Assembly: GCA_905233725.1 (NCBI GenBank)
Contig: CAJOEM010000011.1
Location: forward strand, 1 to 57,268
Source of the DNA: an uncultured Synergistales bacterium
GTDB taxonomy: Bacteria > Synergistota > Synergistia > Synergistales > Aminobacteriaceae
DNA: 57,268 nucleotides
Direction: 5' to 3'
Shown: piece after piece, positions 16,633-23,925 of the stretch
Position numbering within the stretch: position 1 is the stretch's first letter
How the letters are laid out: the number at the start of each line of letters is the position of its first letter
Notes under the pieces: model-generated
Databases searched by the model: none
Told to the model about the DNA's origin: nothing
What the model saw: only the letters and a program-made list of their open reading frames with translations
Position numbers and translations under genes: made by a program

Positions 16633-18331
16633 ATTATTATTAATCGCAATATTTCTCGCAGCGATTTTCCCAGAGAGAATCTTTGCAGCGAATTTCGTCC
16701 CGGAACAGAAAATTCTTCCTGTAAGCCAGATTAAAGCCGGAGCGTCCGGTTACATGCTTACGGTTTTACAGGGAATGAAGCCGTCGAGAATCCCGATTAA
16801 AATCGTCAGTGTAGTTCCTCAGAAACCTGCGAATAATATTTCGGACTTGATATTGATTCGCCTGTTAAATCACACGTTGCTCGCGCGCGGCATGAGTGGT
16901 TCACCGGTGTACGTTGGCGGAAAATTAATCGGCGCAGTTTCCAGCGGCTGGGAATTGAGCGATCATTCACTTGCGTACGTAACGCCGATTGAGTCGATGT
17001 GCAAAATTTTTGACGATGAGAATCTTGCGAATGAATCCGGATTTGCGAATCACGCCGGAGTTTTCACGATTTCAGGCATAAATAACAGACACGTGATCGA
17101 GAAATTAGAGCGTTCGCTTGGAATTGAATTTGTCTCGGGGCTTTCGTCAGGTGCGCGAGGATTTCTGCAGCCTGAGAATTACGCGTTCAAACCAGGGGAT
17201 TCTCTCGCAGCTTTGCTAGTCTGGGGAGATGTTGAGATCTCGTCAACCGGAGTTGTAACGGCGACTTCAAGTGACGGGAAATTTCTGGCGTTCGGACACC
17301 CGTTTTTGCAACATGGCAGCGCAAATTATCCGGCAGCACGTGCGTTTATTCATGAGACGGTCAAAAGCACATCGTTCCCGTTCAAGTTGTCGAGTCCGAT
17401 CGCAATTTCAGGGACGATTACTCACGATAAAAAATCCGGGTTAGGCGGTCAAGTCGGTTATTACGCAGCGTCAATCCCGAACGAATTGGTGTTCAAGAAT
17501 CTGGATAATGGCACTCGCGAAAATTTCCAGTTTAGAGTCATTGCCGATGAATTTCTCAGCGCGAATTTACTCGAGGGAGTTTACAGCGGATTAATCGAAT
17601 CAGCTTGGGATCGCAAAGGCGCAGGAACTATGTCTGTGAATTTGCGAATCGATGCGAAAGGCGTTGAGAATGGCTGGGCGCGTCGTGATGTGTTTTTCTC
17701 GGACGAGAATATTTCGGCGAATTGTTTCAAGCAAGCGTCGCAGATTATTAAAGCGTTTTTGACACAGCCGTTTTACAGCGCGATGCCGGTTGCGTTTCGT
17801 GTTGAAGTCGAAGCTACACAGAATCCGCAAGTCCTGATAATCGAGGATATTAAGACGGTCGATCATGCGAAACCCGGTGAGGAGTTCGAAGTTTCTGTCA
17901 AGTTGAGACCCTGGAGAGGCGAAAGATTCACTGAGAAATTCACGCTGCGAATCCCTGAAGATGCTACGGGTGTCAGTGAGCTGATAGTTCGCGGCGGAGG
18001 TACGCAATCTATGTCACAGTTGGCAGTCGATGAAGGCTGGAAATCTATTGACAGTTTGGCATTGATGCTGCGGGAAATTCGTGCGCTCGATGCGAATAAC
18101 CAGTTGATAATCGAGCTATCGAACGACAATATTGATAACGCGCTTAAAAAAGCTATGGCTAAACGCAAATCTTCACGCAAAAATTTCGATGACGCACTTT
18201 TGCCCGAACAGCAGGAATACTTGAGCGAGACCAAAGCACGCAGAATACGCGAAGGCACGCTTAGGATATTCAGTTCGGATTACCTGGTTGACGGCATGAT
18301 GAAGAGAATAATTCACACGGACGAGAAATAA
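16625..18331 (+). CDS. S55 (SpoIVB-type) serine peptidase domain protein
   Basis: This 568-residue protein starts with a Sec signal peptide (1-21) and then an S55/SpoIVB peptidase domain: VSQIKAGASGYMLTVLQGMKP (entry motif of the family), and the active-site motif LLARGMSGSPVY with Ser91 or Ser93, followed by GGKLIGAVSSGW. In Bacillus SpoIVB is a sporulation signalling protease cutting SpoIVFA, but S55 proteins with SpoIVB-like domains also occur in non-sporing anaerobes, where their role is unknown. The remaining ~300 residues look beta-rich and end in a basic helix with KRKSSRKNF. ATG overlaps the prfB stop (ATGCGTAA) and tmk follows after 2 bp, so it is translationally coupled to housekeeping genes. 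Confidence 0.83.
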   Translation: MRKLLLIAIFLAAIFPERIFAANFVPEQKILPVSQIKAGASGYMLTVLQGMKPSRIPIKIVSVVPQKPANNISDLILIRLLNHTLLARGMSGSPVYVGGKLIGAVSSGWELSDHSLAYVTPIESMCKIFDDENLANESGFANHAGVFTISGINNRHVIEKLERSLGIEFVSGLSSGARGFLQPENYAFKPGDSLAALLVWGDVEISSTGVVTATSSDGKFLAFGHPFLQHGSANYPAARAFIHETVKSTSFPFKLSSPIAISGTITHDKKSGLGGQVGYYAASIPNELVFKNLDNGTRENFQFRVIADEFLSANLLEGVYSGLIESAWDRKGAGTMSVNLRIDAKGVENGWARRDVFFSDENISANCFKQASQIIKAFLTQPFYSAMPVAFRVEVEATQNPQVLIIEDIKTVDHAKPGEEFEVSVKLRPWRGERFTEKFTLRIPEDATGVSELIVRGGGTQSMSQLAVDEGWKSIDSLALMLREIRALDANNQLIIELSNDNIDNALKKAMAKRKSSRKNFDDALLPEQQEYLSETKARRIREGTLRIFSSDYLVDGMMKRIIHTDEK

Positions 18332-18333
18332 TC

Positions 18334-18975
18334 ATGAAATACGAAAATTTGTTCATAACGATTGAGGGAATCGATGGCTGCGGAAAATCTACACAATCTG
18401 AGAGAATCTGCGAATGGCTGACGAGTGTTAATGCCTGCGAGACACTCAGAACTTTTGAACCAGGCGGCTGGTCTGGCGGGAAATTTCTGCGCGAGGTTAT
18501 TTTGCGTGACGAGAATTTCTCAGGAATGTCGGAGTTGTTTTTGTTCTTGGCTGATCGTGCTGGTCATGTTGAGAAAAAGATTTTACCAGCGCTGAAATCC
18601 GGCAAGAATGTCGTATGCGAACGATACGTTGACTCGACGATTGCGTACCAGGCTTCAGGTCACGGGATCGAAAATGTTCGGGAAATTTTGAGTGCGTGTA
18701 AATTCCCGGAGCCAGATTTGACAGTGTTGCTTGATATTGATCCGGAACTTGCGATTAAGCGCGTGAAGAATCGCGGCGGAAATTCTGCGGATAAATTCGA
18801 ATCTGAGGGCGTGAAGTTCATGTGCAGAGTTCGTGATGAGTACTTGAAGCTTGCAAACGCAAATCCGAGTCGCTTCCTGAAAATTCCGGTTCTTGAGAAT
18901 GCTTCGGAATCTGATATTTTCGCGCAAATAATTTCGGGTATTAAGGGGAGAAATTTGTCGTGCCAATTCAGGTAA
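18334..18975 (+). CDS. tmk: Thymidylate kinase
   Basis: This 213-residue kinase phosphorylates dTMP to dTDP. The P-loop is GIDGCGKST (12-20), the substrate-base region has RTFEPGGWSGG, the DR(Y) motif appears as CERYVDSTIAYQ, and the lid is RVKNRGGNSADKF. E. coli-type and Gram-positive-type Tmk differ by where basic residues sit; the Arg after the lid fits the latter only loosely. It is followed by yaaR-, holB- and ricT-like genes, the order seen in Bacillus, and overlaps yaaR by 16 bp. Confidence 0.96.
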   Translation: MKYENLFITIEGIDGCGKSTQSERICEWLTSVNACETLRTFEPGGWSGGKFLREVILRDENFSGMSELFLFLADRAGHVEKKILPALKSGKNVVCERYVDSTIAYQASGHGIENVREILSACKFPEPDLTVLLDIDPELAIKRVKNRGGNSADKFESEGVKFMCRVRDEYLKLANANPSRFLKIPVLENASESDIFAQIISGIKGRNLSCQFR

Positions 18976-19424
18976 AACGCAGAAGTTCGGATTCAGGAGC
19001 GCAAACACCAGTTCAAGCAGGCAAAGTTGAGTACGGCGGTGGCGGCGGTCATCACACGGAAGCAGCCAGCCATGTTGAAATGTCTCCGTTCTCGTTTGAG
19101 GCCGCGATGGAGGCGACGGAACTTGAGGATTTACTGGATCAGCTTTATGAGCTATCGGATAAATTGTCAGTGTTTCCTGGCGGGAAATTGATTCAGGAAT
19201 ACAGGAGCGTTTTGCACGAGTTGCTGAAGCGTGCGTCGAAAGGCCTGCGTATTAAACGTGACATGCGCTGGCGAAAAACTGATCGCAAATTGTACGTGAC
19301 GATTGAACGTGCTGAGTCCGCGATGGATGAACTCGAGGAAGCGTTTTCGTACGAGGGTGACAGAACGAAAGCCCTGGCACTGATGGAGGAAATCAAAGGT
19401 TGTCTGATCTCGCTGTTAATGTAG
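18960..19424 (+). CDS. yaaR: DUF327 (YaaR) family protein
   Basis: This 154-residue protein matches YaaR/DUF327. It has a basic, Gly- and His-rich N-terminus (GGGGGHH at 27-33), then an all-helical domain with GGKLIQEYRSVLHELLKRASKG and a KTDRKLYVTIERA segment, typical of the family. Function is unknown; YaaR is usually found between tmk and holB as here. GTG 18960 is chosen because GGGGAG precedes it by 7 bases. It overlaps tmk by 16 bp and holB by 25 bp. Confidence 0.85.
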   Translation: MPIQVKRRSSDSGAQTPVQAGKVEYGGGGGHHTEAASHVEMSPFSFEAAMEATELEDLLDQLYELSDKLSVFPGGKLIQEYRSVLHELLKRASKGLRIKRDMRWRKTDRKLYVTIERAESAMDELEEAFSYEGDRTKALALMEEIKGCLISLLM

Positions 19425-20194
19425 CCTGGCTGGAATTGCTGAGAGAAGCTGCGATAGAAAATCCACACACACGCGCGATAATTGCGCCGCAGAAATGGCA
19501 CATGCAAATTGCGGAATCACTCGCGAAAATCATGCTGAAATCTGAGAGAAATATTCTTGAGAATCCGGACTTGCTGATAATTGGCAGTCTCGAAAAAGCT
19601 CCGAATGTTGAAGCCTGTAGAGATCTGATTCGTGATATTGCGCTGAAACCAGTGAATGCAGATTGCAGATTTGCAGTGATTCTCTCAGCGGATAAATTGC
19701 TGACACACGCCGCGAACAGTTTGTTAAAACTCGCCGAAGAACCACCGTCACACGCGTACCTGCTGTTCTTGATGGAGGACGCGAGATTTTTCCTGCCGAC
19801 GCTGAAGAGCCGATCACGCTGCAATATTCTGTCTGATGATGATAGCGATTCGGAAATTTCAGCCAAGCACATTCCCAAGAGTGATTCAGACTGGGTCGAA
19901 TGGCTTGAGCAAGTTCGGAAATTTGCTGCAAAATCAGAGAGCGATTCAAGTTCAGGCAAATCTCGCAAGAAAGCTAAGTCAGGATTGGAAGCGAATCCGG
20001 ATTTTCTTGTGAACGAGTTGAAATCATGGCTTGCGTTTGCTTTGAGTGGCGGGAATTTTGAACTCGCAGCGAAACTTGAGAATCTGCGTGTGATTGCGTC
20101 CGAGAAGAATTTGTCGCTTTCAATGATGTCGGATTTGTTAATCTTGATCTTGAAAGATGCGTTTGTCGAGAAATTTGATATTGCGAATGAATGA
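19400..20194 (+). CDS. holB: DNA polymerase III delta' subunit, short form
   Basis: This 264-residue protein is shorter than typical delta' (about 320-330). The core segments ADKLLTHAANSLLKLAEEPPSHAYLLFL and KSRSRC match the conserved clamp-loader motif of delta', which recognises ssDNA-binding partners and positions the clamp loader; the Walker A region is degenerate, normal for this non-hydrolysing subunit. A polar Ser/Asp stretch (DDDSDSEIS...) separates the ATPase fold from a C-terminal helical domain. TTG 19400 follows GGAGG by 10 bases. Gene order tmk-yaaR-holB-ricT supports the call. Why it lacks the zinc module of E. coli HolB is unclear but is shared with other divergent forms. Confidence 0.83.
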   Translation: MSDLAVNVAWLELLREAAIENPHTRAIIAPQKWHMQIAESLAKIMLKSERNILENPDLLIIGSLEKAPNVEACRDLIRDIALKPVNADCRFAVILSADKLLTHAANSLLKLAEEPPSHAYLLFLMEDARFFLPTLKSRSRCNILSDDDSDSEISAKHIPKSDSDWVEWLEQVRKFAAKSESDSSSGKSRKKAKSGLEANPDFLVNELKSWLAFALSGGNFELAAKLENLRVIASEKNLSLSMMSDLLILILKDAFVEKFDIANE

Positions 20195-20229
20195 GATGAA
20201 TGATATGAATGAGAGAAGGGAAAATAAAT

Positions 20230-21357
20230 TTGAGAGTATATTTGACGGTGTTCGGGAAGCCTCGGTATCTGGGAATTGCGAAAATCAGTAACGAAATATA
20301 CGAGGCAAACAGAAATTTTTTTGAGGGACACGCCAGCACTCGCTGGGTAGTTTTGAAAACACCACGCGGACTTGAACTCGGAGCACTTGGCGGCGCACTT
20401 TCGCCCGAACAGAAGGAGAAATACGAATCTGCTACGTCCAAGTTTGAGGATTCGTCTGAGAGAATGTTGCAAAGTGTAGAGTTTGTGAGAATTGCTGACG
20501 AAGGAAGAATTGCGGATTATTACCAGCAGAAGCGCGATGATGTGAGTTCGCTGTTGAGAGCGCGTGATCTTGCAATTCAGCACAAGTTGAACATGAAGCT
20601 CGTTGATGTTGAGTACATGCTTGATCGCAAAAAAATGTATGTTTACTTTACGTCTGAGCAACGGGTTGATTTCAGGCTGTACGTTCGTGATTTGGCGCAT
20701 TATTTTAAGACGAGAATCGAGATGCGTCAGATCGGATTTCGTGATGAAGCGAGAATCGTTCGGGGGATCGCGTCGTGCGGCAGACCGTGTTGCTGTAGTT
20801 ACTGGCTGCGCGGATTTTCGCCGATTGGCATAAGAATGGTCAAAGAGCAAAAGTTGGCGCTGAATCCTACGAAAATTTCCGGATTATGCGGCAGATTAAT
20901 GTGTTGCATGTCGTATGAACAATCGTTGTATAGCGAATTATGGGCGAAACTTCCCGGACCCGGCTCGAAAATCAAGACTGAGCAGGGGAATTACGTTCTT
21001 GAGAGTCTGGACATCGGGCGCGAGTACGTTCACGTGAGATTCCCGTCTGGGAGATTGGTCTCGATTGCAATTTCTGAATTTCCGGATTTTCAGGAGACTG
21101 TTCTGAGCGGCAAAGAATGGCAGGACGCAAACGCTCCGAAAGCACCGACAGTTTTAGCGCGGCGAGTTCGTGTTTTACGTGGGGCTCGTTCTGCGGATTC
21201 TCCTGAGCGCAAACCTGAGAAAAAGCTCGACAAGAAACCTGAGCATAAATCAGCAAAAAAATTCAAGAGAAAGAATCGTCATTCAAGTCGCTCAAATTAC
21301 TCAAGTCATTCAAAAAGAGCAGATTCAAAGAAAGCAGGTGGAAAACGTGAAGCATGA
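20230..21357 (+). CDS. ricT: RicT/YaaT-type PSP1 domain protein
   Basis: This 375-residue protein has a PSP1 domain (segments ETPRGxE-like KTPRGLELG, VDVEYMLDRKKMYVYFTSEQRVDFR) and a C-terminal Cys cluster: CGRPCCCS and CGRLMCCMSYE. In Bacillus, RicT forms the RicAFT complex, carries Fe-S clusters and acts with RNase Y on mRNA decay; the partner proteins are not in this window. The tail is a long basic Lys/Arg/Ser/His stretch (last ~70 residues) unlike Bacillus RicT. TTG 20230 is preferred (GAAGGG 9 bases upstream) over ATG 20209, which has no ribosome site; the family also starts near RVYLTVF. Confidence 0.9.
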   Translation: MRVYLTVFGKPRYLGIAKISNEIYEANRNFFEGHASTRWVVLKTPRGLELGALGGALSPEQKEKYESATSKFEDSSERMLQSVEFVRIADEGRIADYYQQKRDDVSSLLRARDLAIQHKLNMKLVDVEYMLDRKKMYVYFTSEQRVDFRLYVRDLAHYFKTRIEMRQIGFRDEARIVRGIASCGRPCCCSYWLRGFSPIGIRMVKEQKLALNPTKISGLCGRLMCCMSYEQSLYSELWAKLPGPGSKIKTEQGNYVLESLDIGREYVHVRFPSGRLVSIAISEFPDFQETVLSGKEWQDANAPKAPTVLARRVRVLRGARSADSPERKPEKKLDKKPEHKSAKKFKRKNRHSSRSNYSSHSKRADSKKAGGKREA

Positions 21358-22159
21358 TTATGAAAATGCGTGTGAATCAGTGGAATTTATCCGTAAGTTC
21401 TTCAAGCGCGAAAAATTCCCGGATACAGCGATAGTTCTGGGATCAGGTTTGGGAAATTTGGTCGATAGTCTTGATGAGAAAATTATCCTGCCAAGCTCAG
21501 AGATTCCGAATTTCCCAGTTTCTACAGCTCCGGGACACGCAGGAAAATTTGTTCTCGGCAAGCTGCGAAATTCCCGTGAAGTTGTGATTTTGCAAGGGCG
21601 TGTGCATTTCTATGAGTACGGCGCTATGAATGTTGTGACGTTTCCTGTGCGGCTTCTTGCGATGTTGGGCGTGAAAAATTATCTCGCAACGAATGCGTCC
21701 GGCGGTATTAATGCGGAATTTGCCCCCGGGGATTTGATAGCAGTTCGCGATCACTTGAATTTGATGGGAACGAATCCGCTGATTGGCAAGAATGATTCTC
21801 GCTGGAATGAGAGATTCCCGGATATGTCGCAAGTTTATGACGCGGAATTTCTGGAGATTTTTCGTAACATGGGTTTGAAAACTGGAATTTACGCCGCGTT
21901 CTCAGGACCATCGTTTGAGACACCAGCTGAAGTTCGAATGGCGAAAATTCTCGGGGCGGATTTAGTCGGAATGTCAACTGTTCCGGAAGTTATCGTTGCA
22001 CACGCAATGGGACTGAGAGTTGCTGTGCTATCGTTTGTAGCGAACAAAGCTGCTGGAATTTCTGATGGGAAATTATCCGGTCAAGAAGTTCTGGATATGG
22101 CGAAAAATTTCTCGGGAAAATTCGCGGACATAATCGTTGAATTTACGAGCAAATTTTAA
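21347..22159 (+). CDS. Purine nucleoside phosphorylase, PNP-I (trimeric) family
   Basis: This 270-residue enzyme cleaves purine nucleosides with phosphate to free base and (deoxy)ribose-1-phosphate. Hallmarks are VLGSGLG, STAPGHAGKF, LQGRVHFYEYG, TNASGGIN, SGPSFETPAEVRMAK and GMSTVPEVIVA, the phosphate and base sites of trimeric PNP, with FVANKAAGIS near the end. GTG 21347 follows AGGTGG by 5 bases and overlaps the ricT stop by 11 bp; an open frame to 21170 is inside ricT and rejected. It provides purine salvage, and lies next to an M23 peptidase gene. Confidence 0.95.
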   Translation: MKHDYENACESVEFIRKFFKREKFPDTAIVLGSGLGNLVDSLDEKIILPSSEIPNFPVSTAPGHAGKFVLGKLRNSREVVILQGRVHFYEYGAMNVVTFPVRLLAMLGVKNYLATNASGGINAEFAPGDLIAVRDHLNLMGTNPLIGKNDSRWNERFPDMSQVYDAEFLEIFRNMGLKTGIYAAFSGPSFETPAEVRMAKILGADLVGMSTVPEVIVAHAMGLRVAVLSFVANKAAGISDGKLSGQEVLDMAKNFSGKFADIIVEFTSKF

Positions 22160-22188
22160 GTGTAAGAATGATAAGAAGGAGTAATAAT

Positions 22189-23112
22189 TTGAAGTTAAGT
22201 AGCAGTTTTTTGAGATTAAGTTTGTTTTTTGTTTTTGTGATTTGTGCTGCTGGTGTTGCGAGTGCTTCGACGTGGGTGAATTTCCCGACGAGCTGGGACG
22301 TTGGACAGGCGTTCGCGGTCTCGATAACATCAACGGCTGAATACACGAATCCGAAAGTTACATGGATGAATCGCACGATTAATCTTGCTGTCGAAACTGG
22401 CGGTGCCGGGAAAATTTCGTACGCGTTACTCGGCACTGATGTCAGGAATATCAAGCCCGGCGATTATAATATTGCGTTTGAGTTCACACAGGCTAATCGC
22501 AAATATTCGGCTTCGGGAACTATCACGATAAATCCGCATGATTATCCCAAGCGTGAGGAATTGCGCGTTAGTCAGAAAATGGTCAGTCCGTCAAAAAAAG
22601 ACATGCCCAGAATCCGCAAAGAATCGCAACTAGTCGCTGCAGCTCTGAAGACTATGACAACTCCGAGAAAATGGACTACACCACCGATGCAGCCGCTGAA
22701 AAATATCACGCTCACGAGCCATTACGGGACATATAGACTCTACAACGGCACTCCCAGAGCAGGTCACAACGGAGCAGATATTCGCGCAGCAACAGGCACG
22801 GATGTCAGAGCACCATTCGCAGGAAATGTAATCTTGACGGGCTTTCATTATTATGCGGGCGGCAGCGTTTATATTGACTCAGGCAACGGAGTTATTACGG
22901 CGTTCTTTCACCTGAGCAAAATTAACGTGAAAGCCGGGGATCAAGTTGTTAAAGGTCAGGTTTTCGCGAAAAGTGGCAGCACAGGTCGAGTAACGGGTCC
23001 ACACTTGCATTATAGCTTGATTCTCGGCGGTCAATACGTCGATCCAATTCCGTTATTATCAACAAGCATAACGCAAATGTTAAAGAAAGGCACTCAATCT
23101 CAGGTCAATTAA
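22189..23112 (+). CDS. Secreted M23 (LytM-type) metallopeptidase domain protein
   Basis: This 307-residue protein has a Sec signal peptide (cleavage after ASA, ~residue 27), an Ig-like domain (~30-120, TTSAEYTNPKVTWMN-like), a basic linker (KMVSPSKKDM), and a LytM domain: first zinc ligands in GHNGADIR, later H in HLHYS, with FFHLSKINVKAGDQVVKG as the core motif. LytM enzymes cut cross-bridges or glycan-peptide bonds in the wall, or act as inactive activators of amidases (EnvC type). The HxxxD..H pattern looks complete, so activity is plausible. TTG 22189 with AAGGAG 7 bases upstream is the most likely start. Confidence 0.87.
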   Translation: MKLSSSFLRLSLFFVFVICAAGVASASTWVNFPTSWDVGQAFAVSITSTAEYTNPKVTWMNRTINLAVETGGAGKISYALLGTDVRNIKPGDYNIAFEFTQANRKYSASGTITINPHDYPKREELRVSQKMVSPSKKDMPRIRKESQLVAAALKTMTTPRKWTTPPMQPLKNITLTSHYGTYRLYNGTPRAGHNGADIRAATGTDVRAPFAGNVILTGFHYYAGGSVYIDSGNGVITAFFHLSKINVKAGDQVVKGQVFAKSGSTGRVTGPHLHYSLILGGQYVDPIPLLSTSITQMLKKGTQSQVN

Positions 23113-23167
23113 TTTATAATATTGAGATTAAGAAAATGATTTAGCGATTTAGGGAGAGAAAATTTTC

Positions 23168-23899
23168 ATGGCTGACGAACAAGAGAGTTATAACGAATTT
23201 AGCGGTGTTTATGACCCGTCCGAGAATTATGAGTTTACGCGTGAAGTTGTTTATCGCGACATAATCTCACCCGAGGCATTTACTCGCAAAGAAGCGCGTG
23301 AGGCTGATAAACGTGCAATGGAAACGTTCGGCATTCCGGGAATTTTGCTGATGGAAAATGCGGCGTTGGCAGTAGTTCGAGAAGTTCGGGATTACGCGAT
23401 TTTTGCGATTGTGTGTTCACCTGGCAGCAACGGCGGCGATGGTCTTGCGATTGCGCGGCATTTGTGCATAATCGGCAAAGACGTTCGCGTTTACATCGTC
23501 GGTGACCCGAGAAAAGGTTCTGATGATTTCAAGACGAATCTTAAAATCATGAGCCATTTAGCACCGGAAGTTCTTAACACGATTAATGACGATAATTTCG
23601 AAGATTTCGTTAGTGCTCTGAAGGGTTGCGAGACTTGCATTGACGCGATATTCGGAACTGGTTTGAATCGTCCGGTTGAAGGGATTTTCAAGCGTGTTAT
23701 TGACGCGATAAACGAGTTTGCAGTTCACACGGTTGCGGTTGACTTGCCATCAGGCCTTGACTGCGACACTGGTGAGGAATTGGGCGTTGCGGTGAAAGCT
23801 GAGAAAACTGTCACGTTCCACAGAATGAAAAAGGGATTGGATCTTGCGCCGAAATTCGGTGGTGATATAGTTGTGAGCTATATCGGGATCCCGAATTAA
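23168..23899 (+). CDS. nnrE: NAD(P)H-hydrate epimerase (YjeF N-terminal domain only)
   Basis: This 243-residue protein is the YjeF_N epimerase that interconverts R- and S-NAD(P)HX, damage products of NAD(P)H. It has a ~40-residue N-terminal extension, then ADKRAMETFGIPGILLMENAA, the pyrophosphate-binding CSPGSNGGDGLAIARHL, DAIFGTGLNRPV and AVDLPSGLDCDTG, ending VTFHRMKKGL. The partner dehydratase domain, often fused as in E. coli NnrD-NnrE, is absent and must be elsewhere. It lies between the M23 gene and a surface protein with small gaps. Confidence 0.9.
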   Translation: MADEQESYNEFSGVYDPSENYEFTREVVYRDIISPEAFTRKEAREADKRAMETFGIPGILLMENAALAVVREVRDYAIFAIVCSPGSNGGDGLAIARHLCIIGKDVRVYIVGDPRKGSDDFKTNLKIMSHLAPEVLNTINDDNFEDFVSALKGCETCIDAIFGTGLNRPVEGIFKRVIDAINEFAVHTVAVDLPSGLDCDTGEELGVAVKAEKTVTFHRMKKGLDLAPKFGGDIVVSYIGIPN

Positions 23900-23925
23900 T
23901 CATGATTTTGGAGAGTGTAATAATT

